From Anaerofilum sp. An201 (GTDB lineage Bacteria > Bacillota > Clostridia > Oscillospirales > Ruminococcaceae): DNA of 64,000 nucleotides. The stretch covers positions 1 through 64,000 of the forward strand of contig NZ_NFJT01000006.1 in the NCBI RefSeq assembly GCF_002160015.1, read 5' to 3'. Under the pieces are notes generated by a model. That model worked only from the letters and a program-made list of their open reading frames with translations. It had not been told where the DNA came from and searched no databases. Position numbers and translations under genes: made by a program. Below, in pieces: positions 16,013 through 26,561 of this stretch; the stretch's first letter is position 1; each line of letters opens with the position of its first letter.

Positions 16013-17257
16013 ATGTTGGAATGGATGCAGATCATATTGCCGGCGCTGGCCATCGTGCTGTTCGCGGCGGCGACGGTGCGGGGCGCGGTGCGCTGCTTTG
16101 CTTCGCCCGAGGCCCCGCTGGAGGAGAGGGCGCCCGCGCCGCTGGTGCGCCGGGTGGGGATCGTGTGCGCGGCCTGCGTGCTGGCGATGCAGGCGGTGCT
16201 GCTGGCCGTTGCGGTGCATCAGAATCCGGGCGTGCCGCTGACCGAGGCGGCGGCGCGGTTTTTCAGCAGCGGCATCGACGCCGGCCACTATATCCAGATC
16301 GCGCAGTACGGCTATTCCGCCACCGACACGGTGCCCGACCTGCATCTGTTCATCGTGTTTTTCCCGCTGTTCCCGGCGCTGCTGCGCTGGGTGAACCCGC
16401 TGGGCCTCGTGGACTGGTATCTGACGGCGCTGGCGGTGCAGCCGGTGCTGTTCGGGCTGGCCGGCGCGGCGCTCTATTCGCTGGTGTACGAGGGCTACGG
16501 CAGGTCCGCCGCCAACCGCACGATGCTCTTTCTGGCGGCCTTCCCCGGCAGCTTTTTCTTCGCGCTGCCCATGACCGAAAGCCTGTTTTTGCTGGTGACG
16601 GCGTGGTATTTCCTCTGCCTGCAGCGGCGGCGCTGGCTGTGGTGCGGCGTGGCCGGTGTGCTGGCCGGGCTGTGCCGGGCGCCGGGCGCGGTGCTGGCCG
16701 GTGCGGCGGCGGTGTGGATGGTGCAGCAGGTGTGGCACACCCGCCGCCGTCCTCCCCGCGGCGCGTGGTGGGCGCTGGCCGGTCCGCTGCTGGGCATCGG
16801 CATCTATCTGGGCATCAATCAGAAGATCTACGGCGACCCCTTCGCCTTTTCCGCCTTCCAGAGCGAGCACTGGCACAACCGGCTGGGCTGGTTCTGGGAA
16901 ACGGTGCGCTACCATCTGGGCTACCTGGCCGGCTGGTGGGCCGACAACCGCGCCTCGGCGCTGTGCATCTCGCTGGCGGCGGTGCTGTGCATCCTGGTGC
17001 AGCTGGGCGTTTTCGCAGCGGCGGCGGGGAAAATGCGGGTGCATCAGCTGGCCTTCGGCGTGGCGGTGACCGTCATCACCACCGGCGTGTCCTGGCTGAT
17101 CAGCGCCCCGCGCTATGCGGCGGCGCTGCTGGTGCTGCCGCTGGGCTTTTCGCTGGTGCTGCGGAACAGATGGGCGCGGTACGCCGTGCTGGCGCTGCTG
17201 GCGGCGGCAAATCTGGCCTATTTCTCCCAGTACCTCCAGCACGGGCCGGTGTATTGA
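16013..17257 (+). CDS. PIG-V-like membrane glycosyltransferase
   Basis: A 414-residue polytopic protein resembling GPI mannosyltransferase II (PIG-V) relatives in bacteria, which use polyprenyl-phosphate sugars outside the membrane. The first extracytoplasmic loop contains GIDAGHYIQIAQYGY, matching the family's D-x2-HY-x2-IA-x2-GY motif, followed by FIVFFPLFPALLRW. A second motif, PMTESLFLLVTAWYF, is also typical. About ten helices can be counted. The ATG at 16013 follows GGAGG by seven bases. Acceptor and sugar are unknown; neighbours give no clue. Confidence 0.82.
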   Translation: MLEWMQIILPALAIVLFAAATVRGAVRCFASPEAPLEERAPAPLVRRVGIVCAACVLAMQAVLLAVAVHQNPGVPLTEAAARFFSSGIDAGHYIQIAQYGYSATDTVPDLHLFIVFFPLFPALLRWVNPLGLVDWYLTALAVQPVLFGLAGAALYSLVYEGYGRSAANRTMLFLAAFPGSFFFALPMTESLFLLVTAWYFLCLQRRRWLWCGVAGVLAGLCRAPGAVLAGAAAVWMVQQVWHTRRRPPRGAWWALAGPLLGIGIYLGINQKIYGDPFAFSAFQSEHWHNRLGWFWETVRYHLGYLAGWWADNRASALCISLAAVLCILVQLGVFAAAAGKMRVHQLAFGVAVTVITTGVSWLISAPRYAAALLVLPLGFSLVLRNRWARYAVLALLAAANLAYFSQYLQHGPVY

Positions 17258-17262
17258 ACACA

Positions 17263-17308
17263 AAAAACCGGGCGCGCTCCCCTTTTGCGGGAGTGTGCCC
17301 GGTTTTGT
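17263..17308. terminator. Bidirectional terminator between convergent genes
   Basis: AAAACCGGGCGCGCTCCC pairs (one G.U) with GGGAGTGTGCCCGGTTTT around a 7-base loop. Confidence 0.85.
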
Positions 17309-17325
17309 TTGTGCCTATGCGGTTT

Positions 17326-17871
17326 TTACAGCTTTCCGGCCCGGCGCAGCGCGTCGATCTTCAAAACGGCGGCCACCGTTTTGCCGTCCTTGATGCGCCC
17401 GTCCAGCACCATCTCCCGTGCGGTCTGCAGCGGCACCGGCTCCACCGTCAAAAACTCGCCCTCGTCCAGATGCTGGGCGGTGGCGTGCAGCCCGGTGGCG
17501 GCCCAGGTGTAGATGACCTCGCTGCAATAGCCCACCGTCGGGTACAGCTCGCCCAGATCCACATACCGGTCGGCCACAAGGCCCACTTCCTCCTCCAGCT
17601 CGCGCCTGGCGGCGTCGAAGGGGTCCTCGCCCTTTTCCAGCTTGCCGGCCGGCAGTTCCCACAGCTCCTGCCCGTAGGCATATCGGAACTGCCGCACCAG
17701 ATACAGCCGGTCCTCACTGTCCAGCGCCGCCACGCAGGCGCCGCCGTGGTGGCGCACGATCTCGCGGGTGGACTGCTTGCCGTTTTCCAGCTCCACCCGG
17801 TCCACCTCCACCGAGAACACCCGGCCTTCAAAGATGGTGTTGCCGTCCAGCTTTTTTTCAAAATGGCTCAT
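17326..17871 (-). CDS. NUDIX hydrolase, ADP-ribose pyrophosphatase type
   Basis: A 181-residue enzyme that probably hydrolyses ADP-ribose or a similar nucleoside diphosphate. The Nudix box GKLEKGEDPFDAARRELEEE-VGL is complete, with the metal-binding Glu residues, and a WELPAGK segment precedes it as in the ADP-ribose group. YPTVGYCSEVIY after the box is also typical. The ATG overlaps the stop of the CBS-protein gene (ATGA, 17871-17868), so the two are translated together. No functional link between the two is established. Confidence 0.9.
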   Translation of the reverse strand: MSHFEKKLDGNTIFEGRVFSVEVDRVELENGKQSTREIVRHHGGACVAALDSEDRLYLVRQFRYAYGQELWELPAGKLEKGEDPFDAARRELEEEVGLVADRYVDLGELYPTVGYCSEVIYTWAATGLHATAQHLDEGEFLTVEPVPLQTAREMVLDGRIKDGKTVAAVLKIDALRRAGKL

Positions 17872-18740
17872 TCTGCTTCCTCCTGCGGCTTTGCGCCCGC
17901 CAGCGTGCAGCGCACCGTCTCGATCCGCCGCTCGTCCGCCGCCAGCACCTCGAACCGCACGCCGCCCCATTCCACCACGGCGTGCTCGCCGGGTCCGGGG
18001 ATGCGGCCCAGCCGGTCGGCCACAAGGCCGCTCACCGAGTCGGCCTCTTCCTCCTCGTCCGCCGCCTCGGGCATCTCCAGGTCCATCGCCTCGAACAGGT
18101 CCTCCACATCCAGCGAACCATCCGCGATGAAGCCGCCCTCGCAGGGGGACAAAAGCTCCTTTTCGTGGTCGAACTCGTCCTGGATGCTGCCCACGATCTC
18201 CTCCAGGATGTCCTCCATCGAGACGAGGCCGGCGGTGCCGCCGTACTCGTCCACCACGATGGCCACCTGGCTGTGCTTGACCTTGAATTCGACCAGCAGC
18301 TCCCGCGCCGGGCAGCTCTCCGGCACGAACATCACCGGGCGCATGAATTCCGACACCGGCCGGTCGAACCATTCGGGGTTGTCCAGCAGCGCCAGCAGGT
18401 CCTTCACGTGCAGAAGGCCCACCACCTCGTCGATCTTCTCGCGGTACACCGGCATCCGGCTGGTGCCGTGTTCCAGGCTCAGCTTCACCGCCTGGCGGCA
18501 GGTGTCCTTCTCCTCCAGCGCCACCAGATCGGTGCGGTGGGTCATGATGTCGCCGGCGTTCACCTCGTCCAGCTCGAAGATGTTGGAGATCATCTCCTTC
18601 TGGGCGCTGTCCATCGCTTCGCCGTCCGCCTCTTCCACGATCTGGATCAGCTCGTCGGCGGTCAGCTCGCCTTCCCGGCGCCGTGCGCCCAGCAGCCAGC
18701 CCAGCGCCCGGCCGAATCCCTTAAGACCATCCTGGTCCAT
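17868..18740 (-). CDS. CorC-like CBS-domain protein without a DUF21 membrane domain
   Basis: A 290-residue soluble protein of the HlyC/CorC group. It has the linker ISNIFELDEVNAGDIMTHRTDL before a CBS pair (about residues 70-190; SRMPVYREKIDEVVGLLHVKD and VAIVVDEYGGTAGLVSMEDIL in the usual places) and a C-terminal CorC_HlyC domain (about 210-285). These proteins are linked to magnesium/cobalt efflux; the CBS pair binds adenine nucleotides. The membrane DUF21 domain is missing, as in E. coli CorC. A full-length DUF21 relative lies at 61654-62973. It heads an operon with the NUDIX gene. Confidence 0.88.
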   Translation of the reverse strand: MDQDGLKGFGRALGWLLGARRREGELTADELIQIVEEADGEAMDSAQKEMISNIFELDEVNAGDIMTHRTDLVALEEKDTCRQAVKLSLEHGTSRMPVYREKIDEVVGLLHVKDLLALLDNPEWFDRPVSEFMRPVMFVPESCPARELLVEFKVKHSQVAIVVDEYGGTAGLVSMEDILEEIVGSIQDEFDHEKELLSPCEGGFIADGSLDVEDLFEAMDLEMPEAADEEEEADSVSGLVADRLGRIPGPGEHAVVEWGGVRFEVLAADERRIETVRCTLAGAKPQEEAE

Positions 18741-18779
18741 TTCTCACATTCATCCTTTCGCGTGTGCGCGTTTTGTTTG

Positions 18780-18815
18780 CAAAAAAGCGGGCAGCCCGGC
18801 GGGCTGCCCGCATCT
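18780..18815 (-). terminator. Terminator of the lipoprotein gene
   Basis: On the minus strand GCGGGCAGCCCG pairs with CGGGCTGCCCGC (18787-18811 region), followed by TTTTTT. Confidence 0.85.
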
Positions 18816-18842
18816 TTATTGTACGTGTTTTGCCGGGGGCTG

Positions 18843-19391
18843 TCAATCCGCCGCGGCGTTTTGCTCCAGGTCCTCCGCGCTGATCTCCAGCGCAAAGGTC
18901 TTTGCCTTCGTGCTGACGATATAGCCGTCGGCGCCCGGCTCGACCGACAGGATATCGCCGCCCACCTCGGGCGGGTCGTCGGGCACGGTGTAGGTGATCT
19001 GGGCGGTGCGGCTGACCCGCGCGCGGTCGGGATAGACCTCGATGTTGGCCTCGCTCTCTCGGATGGTGCAGTCGGGCAGATCGGGGAAGGACAGCAGCGG
19101 CGGGATCACCTCCTCGATCTCCTCCAGCTTGCCCTCGTCGTCGAAGCGGCAGCACACGCCCGCCAGCAGTTGGCCCTCCTGCCGGTATCCGTCGACGCCC
19201 TCGAACGCGCCGGCCGGCTCGACCAGCGTCAGAACGCGCTCCGGCGTCTCCTGCTCGGGGGATGAACTCGGGGCAGCCGGGGAGGCGCTGGGCGGCGGGG
19301 CGGGCTGGCTGCCGGACTGTGGGGCGGGTGTGCCGCAGCTGCACAAAAACAGGGCCAGCGCGGCGGCGGACAGGATGGCACGGCTCTTCAT
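18843..19391 (-). CDS. Hypothetical lipoprotein
   Basis: A 182-residue secreted lipoprotein of unknown function. The signal (MKSRAILSAAALALF) ends in the lipobox LCSC, so the second Cys would be lipidated. A Pro/Ser/Gln-rich linker of about 30 residues follows, then a globular part with PAGAFEGVDGYRQEGQLLAG and TAQITYTVPDDPPEVGG, likely beta-rich. It has its own TTGACA promoter, and a terminator-like hairpin lies in the leader before the start, so expression may be attenuated. Confidence 0.8.
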   Translation of the reverse strand: MKSRAILSAAALALFLCSCGTPAPQSGSQPAPPPSASPAAPSSSPEQETPERVLTLVEPAGAFEGVDGYRQEGQLLAGVCCRFDDEGKLEEIEEVIPPLLSFPDLPDCTIRESEANIEVYPDRARVSRTAQITYTVPDDPPEVGGDILSVEPGADGYIVSTKAKTFALEISAEDLEQNAAAD

Positions 19392-19417
19392 ACAGGTTCA
19401 CCTCACATTTCATCTGG

Positions 19418-19443
19418 AAAAAAACGGCGGGCAGACACCCGCC
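19418..19443 (-). promoter_or_regulatory. Terminator-like hairpin in the lipoprotein leader
   Basis: On the minus strand GGCGGG-TGTCT-GCCCGCC is followed by TTTTTTT, between the promoter at 19482-19510 and the start at 19391. It could act as an attenuator. Confidence 0.6.
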
Positions 19444-19481
19444 TTTCGTCTGCTGCGGGCCTGGATATGTTCTATATAAAT

Positions 19482-19510
19482 ATGATAGCATTGTGGAGAA
19501 ATAATGTCAA
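19482..19510 (-). promoter_or_regulatory. Promoter of the lipoprotein gene
   Basis: On the minus strand: perfect TTGACA (19510-19505), 17-base spacer, TATCAT (19487-19482). Confidence 0.8.
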
Positions 19511-19689
19511 TAAAAGATACTCTGCGCGCCGGGGCAAAATCCGCCCGCGGGGCGCGAGACGCGCCGGGAATTTCCCCGCGGGAGGGAATGCGTTCCATTT
19601 TTTGTAGGAAATAGCACACCCGGGGCGGGAGGGTATTTGCGTTTTTCAAAAATCCGATAAAAAAAGGCAAAAAAAGACGCTCCGCAAGG
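19511..19689. other. Gene-free stretch before por, nothing firm
   Basis: About 180 bases with GC-rich imperfect dyads (for example near 19536-19565) followed by A- and T-runs. No gene, RNA class or known operator was recognised; it may hold upstream elements of the strong por promoter. Confidence 0.5.
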
Positions 19690-19718
19690 TTTACTTCTTG
19701 CATCGGATTTGGTAAAAT
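19690..19718 (+). promoter_or_regulatory. Candidate promoter of por
   Basis: TTTACT (19690-19695), 17-base spacer, TAAAAT (19713-19718), 64 bases before the ATG. A TATAAA at 19756-19761 is an alternative -10 box. Confidence 0.5.
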
Positions 19719-19782
19719 GAAAGCTGAGCAATCAGTGTTCCGTTTGCTTGCCCACTATAAAATTTTTTATGGAGGAAGAAAA

Positions 19783-23322
<3,540 letters not shown>

Positions 23323-23374
23323 TTTTCGCGAAATTGCCCGCACGCGCAGCCTCTGAACGGAGCGCATAATAGGG

Positions 23375-23410
23375 CCCCCCGCCGTTTCCGGAAACGGCGG
23401 GGGGCTTTTT
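23375..23410 (+). terminator. Terminator of por
   Basis: CCCCCCGCCGTTTCC pairs perfectly with its complement (23375-23404), then CTTTTT. Confidence 0.9.
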
Positions 23411-23420
23411 GCGTGCAAAA

Positions 23421-23570
23421 GCCTTCCCCCGGCGGGGGAAGGTGCCCCAAAGGGGCGGATGAGGGGGAATCTGACAAGGGCTGCGCGCCCCCGCAGAGAA
23501 TACAGGAGCGGTTTGGCCCTCCCCTCATCAGCCGCCGTACGGCGGCAGCTTCCCCCCCAGGGGGGAAGCC
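23421..23570. repeat. Composite inverted-end repeat element, copy 4
   Basis: Left end 23421-23471 (GCCTTCCCCC-N3-GGGGGAAGG ... GGATGAGG), right end 23516-23570 inverted. The outer right flank is AACGGTACCG, a linker shared with other copies. Confidence 0.85.
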
Positions 23571-23599
23571 AACGGTACCGAAAGCCCCCCAAAAAGACA

Positions 23600-23644
23600 A
23601 AACCACCGCCCGCCCCGGTCTTGCCCGGAGCGGGCGGTGGTTTT
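23600..23644. terminator. Terminator for the PH-domain gene
   Basis: AAAACCACCGCCCGCCCCGG and a near-perfect complement (23600-23644) with A/T-runs on both ends; downstream of the leftward gene at 23712. Confidence 0.85.
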
Positions 23645-23711
23645 CTGCATCGGGAAAAGATACGGCGATCGCCGCGATCCGTCCCGGGATCTCGGTTTGC
23701 AGGCCGGCGGC

Positions 23712-24107
23712 TCAGATCTGTTCGTCGTCGAGGCTGTCGTCCAGGCCGTCGTCGTCGCCCAGCAGCTCGCCCACGCGCATCCGGCGCTGGGCCTTGGCCT
23801 CCTCCACCTGCCGGTGGATCATCTCCTTCACCTCGCGCGGCTGCTTGATGTTTTTCAGCACCAGCTCCGGCAGGCTCTTGTCGGACGAGATCACCTTCAC
23901 GCTGCCCACTCCAAAGATGCGCTGCCCCAGCGTGATGTTCAGCCCGATGTCCCGCACGCGATAGAGCAGGATCTCGTCCTGGCGCAGGTTCAGCAGCCCT
24001 GTCTCCAGAAACAGGCGGTCCTCGCTGAGAAAATAGCGGGTAAAGGTGAGCGGCAGGCCGCACACGCGCTTGCGGTCCTTCCACAGAAACTCCAGTTTGT
24101 CCGGCAT
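23712..24107 (-). CDS. Bacterial PH-domain protein
   Basis: A 131-residue protein with a bPH_2-type (DUF304-like) pleckstrin-homology fold: LEFLWKDRKRVCGLPLTFTR, then DEILLYRVRDIGLNITLGQR and FGVGSVKVISSDKSLPELVL. No membrane helix is seen. Such proteins are cytoplasmic or membrane-peripheral and uncharacterised. The C-terminus is acidic (GDDDGLDDSLDDEQ). The ATG at 24107 was chosen because GAGGGAGG precedes it; the frame runs further upstream without a ribosome site. Confidence 0.85.
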   Translation of the reverse strand: MPDKLEFLWKDRKRVCGLPLTFTRYFLSEDRLFLETGLLNLRQDEILLYRVRDIGLNITLGQRIFGVGSVKVISSDKSLPELVLKNIKQPREVKEMIHRQVEEAKAQRRMRVGELLGDDDGLDDSLDDEQI

Positions 24108-24186
24108 GGTCAAACGCCTCCCTCTCGGTTTTTCTCCAGTATAGCACGCCCGGCCCAAAACCGCTACCCCCCGCGCCGCGATTGTG

Positions 24187-24216
24187 TGCAAAAATCCGGC
24201 CCGGATATGGTATAAT
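24187..24216 (+). promoter_or_regulatory. Promoter of the YitT-family gene
   Basis: GTGCAA (24187-24192), 18-base spacer, perfect TATAAT (24211-24216). Confidence 0.65.
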
Positions 24217-24270
24217 GAAAAGGCGGGCGCTTGTCCGCCCGCTCCATTTCAAACAAGGAGGACCCCCTGT

Positions 24271-25134
24271 ATGAAGAAGATCCGCTGGCGTTCCCTTGCC
24301 GCCGACCTCGCCTGTGACGTGGCGGGCAGCATCCTGTTTGCCATGGGCATCGTCACCTTTGCCTCCAAGGCGGAGTTTGCCCCCGGCGGCATCAGCGGTC
24401 TGGCGCTGCTGGTCAATCACTTTGTGCCCATCCCCATCGGCATCGGCACCCTTCTGCTGAACGTCCCCATCATTCTGGTGAGCTATCCGCTGCTGGGACG
24501 CAGCTTTTTCCTCAAAAGCATCCGCACCATGATCGTCTCCACCTTCTTCCTCGACATGGTGTTCCCCGCCCTGCCCGTCTACGACGGCAACCGGCTGATG
24601 GCCGCTGTCTTTTCGGGTGTTTGCATGGGCGCGGGATTGAGCATCATTTATATGCGGGGCTCCTCCACCGGCGGACAGGACTTCCTCATCCACGCCGCCA
24701 AGCGCAAATTCCCGCACATCAGCTTCGGGCAGCTCGTGATGGTGATGGACGGCGCGGTCATCCTGGCCGGCTGGCCGGTGTTCAGCGATGTGGACGCGGT
24801 GCTGTACGGCATCGTGTCGGTGGCCGCCATCACCGTCGTGATGGACAAGATCATGTACGGCGCCGGCAGCGGCAAGCTGGTGGTGATCGTGACCGACTAC
24901 GGCCTGGAGGCCGCCCGGCGCATCGGCGACGAGCTGGACCGCGGCTCCACGATGGTCAAGGCGATGGGCACCTATTCCGGCACAGATAAGCAGCTGCTGC
25001 TCTGCGCCTGCTCCAACCGGGAGGCCTACAAGGTCACCGCCATCGTCCACCAGCTGGACAAAAGCGCGATGGTGATGGTGTGCGAGGCCAGCGAGGTGTA
25101 CGGCGAGGGCTTCCGCCTGCCCGACGCCCACTGA
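24271..25134 (+). CDS. YitT-family membrane protein
   Basis: A 287-residue protein with five or six N-terminal helices (about residues 10-200; FAPGGISGLALLVNHF and SSTGGQDFLIHAA are family signatures) and a C-terminal cytoplasmic DUF2179 domain (about 205-285; KLVVIVTDYGLEAARRIGDE, GTYSGTDKQLLLCACSNRE). The family is widespread in Firmicutes with several paralogues per genome; no transport substrate is established. The ATG at 24271 follows AAGGAGG. It is probably monocistronic. Confidence 0.92.
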   Translation: MKKIRWRSLAADLACDVAGSILFAMGIVTFASKAEFAPGGISGLALLVNHFVPIPIGIGTLLLNVPIILVSYPLLGRSFFLKSIRTMIVSTFFLDMVFPALPVYDGNRLMAAVFSGVCMGAGLSIIYMRGSSTGGQDFLIHAAKRKFPHISFGQLVMVMDGAVILAGWPVFSDVDAVLYGIVSVAAITVVMDKIMYGAGSGKLVVIVTDYGLEAARRIGDELDRGSTMVKAMGTYSGTDKQLLLCACSNREAYKVTAIVHQLDKSAMVMVCEASEVYGEGFRLPDAH

Positions 25135-25243
25135 CGCCCTCCAGTGCACCAAAAATGCATAGGCCCGCCCGGCGCTGGGCGGGCGTGGTCATGCCAACAA
25201 CTTTATGGATATGCGCCGTCTGCCCCGGGTATACCCGTTGTAA

Positions 25244-25347
25244 TTCCACAGAAAATGTTGAAAACTCGGTGGAAAGTGTTAATAACTTCGATTTTCGGGG
25301 CGTATTTTCCACAATTGATACTGCATATCGGAAAATGTTCATAACTT
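25244..25347. promoter_or_regulatory. AT-rich cluster of three direct repeats, DnaA-box-like
   Basis: Direct repeats at 25250-25268, 25271-25289 and 25330-25348 share the pattern GGAAARTGTTNATAACTT. TTTTCCACA (25305-25313), one base from the DnaA box, and TTCCACA (25244-25250) lie among them. The stretch ends at the -35 box of the downstream gene. Together with two palindromes and a promoter this accounts for most of the gene-free stretch 25135-25485. Confidence 0.55.
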
Positions 25348-25351
25348 GTTG

Positions 25352-25380
25352 TTGAATTTGCGGGCGCGGTTTTGTATAAT
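25352..25380 (+). promoter_or_regulatory. Promoter of the rhomboid-like gene
   Basis: TTGAAT (25352-25357), 17-base spacer, TATAAT (25375-25380). Confidence 0.8.
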
Positions 25381-25397
25381 AAATCCAATTTGCTGCT

Positions 25398-25414
25398 GTC
25401 CGGACCGTCCGGAC
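25398..25414. promoter_or_regulatory. Twin GTCCGGAC palindromes in the leader
   Basis: Two perfect 8-base palindromes GTCCGGAC separated by one C, starting 18 bases after the -10 box: a possible repressor site near or just after the transcription start. Confidence 0.4.
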
Positions 25415-25485
25415 GAAACCGAAACAATTGTGCAGATGCCGCCCGGAGAGAAGCTCCCGGCGGCGGGAAAGGGGAAAAAACCATC

Positions 25486-26139
25486 ATGTGGCTGAACCGT
25501 CTGGAGTACAAGCTGGGGCGCTATCGCATGCCCAACCTCATCATCGGCATCATCATCGGGCAGGTGGTGCTGTTCATCCTGGCCACCGCCATGCCGGGGC
25601 TGGTGCTGGAATATGCGCCGCTCACCCGCAGCGGCCTGTTCCACCTGCAATTGTGGCGGCTGATCACCTTTGTGTTCATCCCGCAGTCCTTCAACGCCAT
25701 CAACCTGCTGTTTGAGCTGTACCTGCTGTATTTCATCGGCACCGCCCTGCAGAGCGCCTGGGGCATGTTCCGCACCAACGTGTATCTGGTGTGCGGCATG
25801 CTGGCCGCCGTGGCGGCCTGCCTTTTGTGCGGCTGGGGCACGGCGAACTATCTGTATATCTCGCTGTTCATGGCCTTTGCGGTGCTGTTCCCCGAGCAGC
25901 GGCTGCTGCTGTTCTTCTTCATCCCGGTGAAGGTGAAGTGGCTGGGCTGGATCGCCGCCGCCATCCTGCTGCTGCAGCTGATCGTGGGCAGCTGGGGCGT
26001 GAAGGTGAACGTGCTTCTGTCGCTGGTGAACTTCGCGCTGTTCTTCGGCAGGGGCGCCGTGCAGCAGGCGCGCGGCGAGATCCAGGCCTATAAGCGCCGC
26101 CGCCAGTGGCGCGACGCCAACCGCCGCTGGAACGGCTGA
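25486..26139 (+). CDS. Rhomboid-like polytopic membrane protein
   Basis: A 217-residue membrane protein with about six helices, resembling rhomboid-superfamily or Der1-like proteins: LTRSGLFHLQLWRLITFVFI near residue 50, then LLFELYLLYFIGTALQSAWG. The serine protease motif GxSG and a catalytic His are not visible, so it is likely an inactive relative. The C-terminus is basic (RRRQWRDANRRW). The ATG at 25486 lies 10 bases after an AAAGGGG site. The following c-di-AMP receptor gene has its own promoter. Confidence 0.7.
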   Translation: MWLNRLEYKLGRYRMPNLIIGIIIGQVVLFILATAMPGLVLEYAPLTRSGLFHLQLWRLITFVFIPQSFNAINLLFELYLLYFIGTALQSAWGMFRTNVYLVCGMLAAVAACLLCGWGTANYLYISLFMAFAVLFPEQRLLLFFFIPVKVKWLGWIAAAILLLQLIVGSWGVKVNVLLSLVNFALFFGRGAVQQARGEIQAYKRRRQWRDANRRWNG

Positions 26140-26172
26140 AGGGCAAAGTTTTGGAAAAACGCCCCGCTGTGG

Positions 26173-26201
26173 TGGAAATCGACGCGGTTTTGTGGTACAA
26201 T
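26173..26201 (+). promoter_or_regulatory. Promoter of the darA-holB-yaaT cluster
   Basis: TGGAAA (26173-26178), 17-base spacer, TACAAT (26196-26201), 36 bases before the ATG. Confidence 0.65.
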
Positions 26202-26237
26202 GGTAGACAAATCCAAACCCGGGGAGGCTGCTGTATC

Positions 26238-26561
26238 ATGAAACTCATCACTGCCATCGTCAACAAAGAGGATTCCAAGGCCGTCTGCAACGCGCTCATC
26301 AAGGGCGGGTTCTCGGTCACACGGCTGTCCACCACCGGCGGCTTTCTGATGGCCGGCAACATGACCCTGCTGATCGGCACCGAGGACGAAAAGGTGGACG
26401 AATGCATCAACCTGATCGCCTCCTGCTCCAAGCAGCGCGTGGAGGTCGTCCCCAGCACCGCCAGCTATGGCATCGGCGTCACCACGGCCTATCCGCTGCA
26501 GGTGACGGTGGGCGGCGCCACCATCTTCGTCACCAACGTCGAGCGATTCGAAAAGCTGTGA
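26238..26561 (+). CDS. darA: Cyclic-di-AMP receptor, PII-like (DarA/PstA, YaaQ)
   Basis: A 107-residue PII-like protein of the DUF970 family. It matches the known c-di-AMP receptor pattern: MKLITAIVNKEDSKAV, then LIKGGFSVTRLSTTGGFLMAGN (read in two parts), containing the T-loop start and Thr/Gly residues that bind the nucleotide. The protein acts as a trimer; its downstream target is unknown. It precedes holB and yaaT as in Bacillus and clostridia. Its TGA overlaps the holB start by one base. Confidence 0.93.
   Translation: MKLITAIVNKEDSKAVCNALIKGGFSVTRLSTTGGFLMAGNMTLLIGTEDEKVDECINLIASCSKQRVEVVPSTASYGIGVTTAYPLQVTVGGATIFVTNVERFEKL

Noticed and set aside
15916-18924. Open frame of 1002 codons on the plus strand
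   Set aside because: It crosses the PIG-V-like gene in another frame and runs antisense through the NUDIX and CBS genes and a terminator.
25244-25380. Chromosomal origin of replication
   Set aside because: DnaA-box-like sequences are few and imperfect, dnaA and its usual neighbours are missing, and the heavily expressed por gene would run against replication. Kept only as a finding to be tested.
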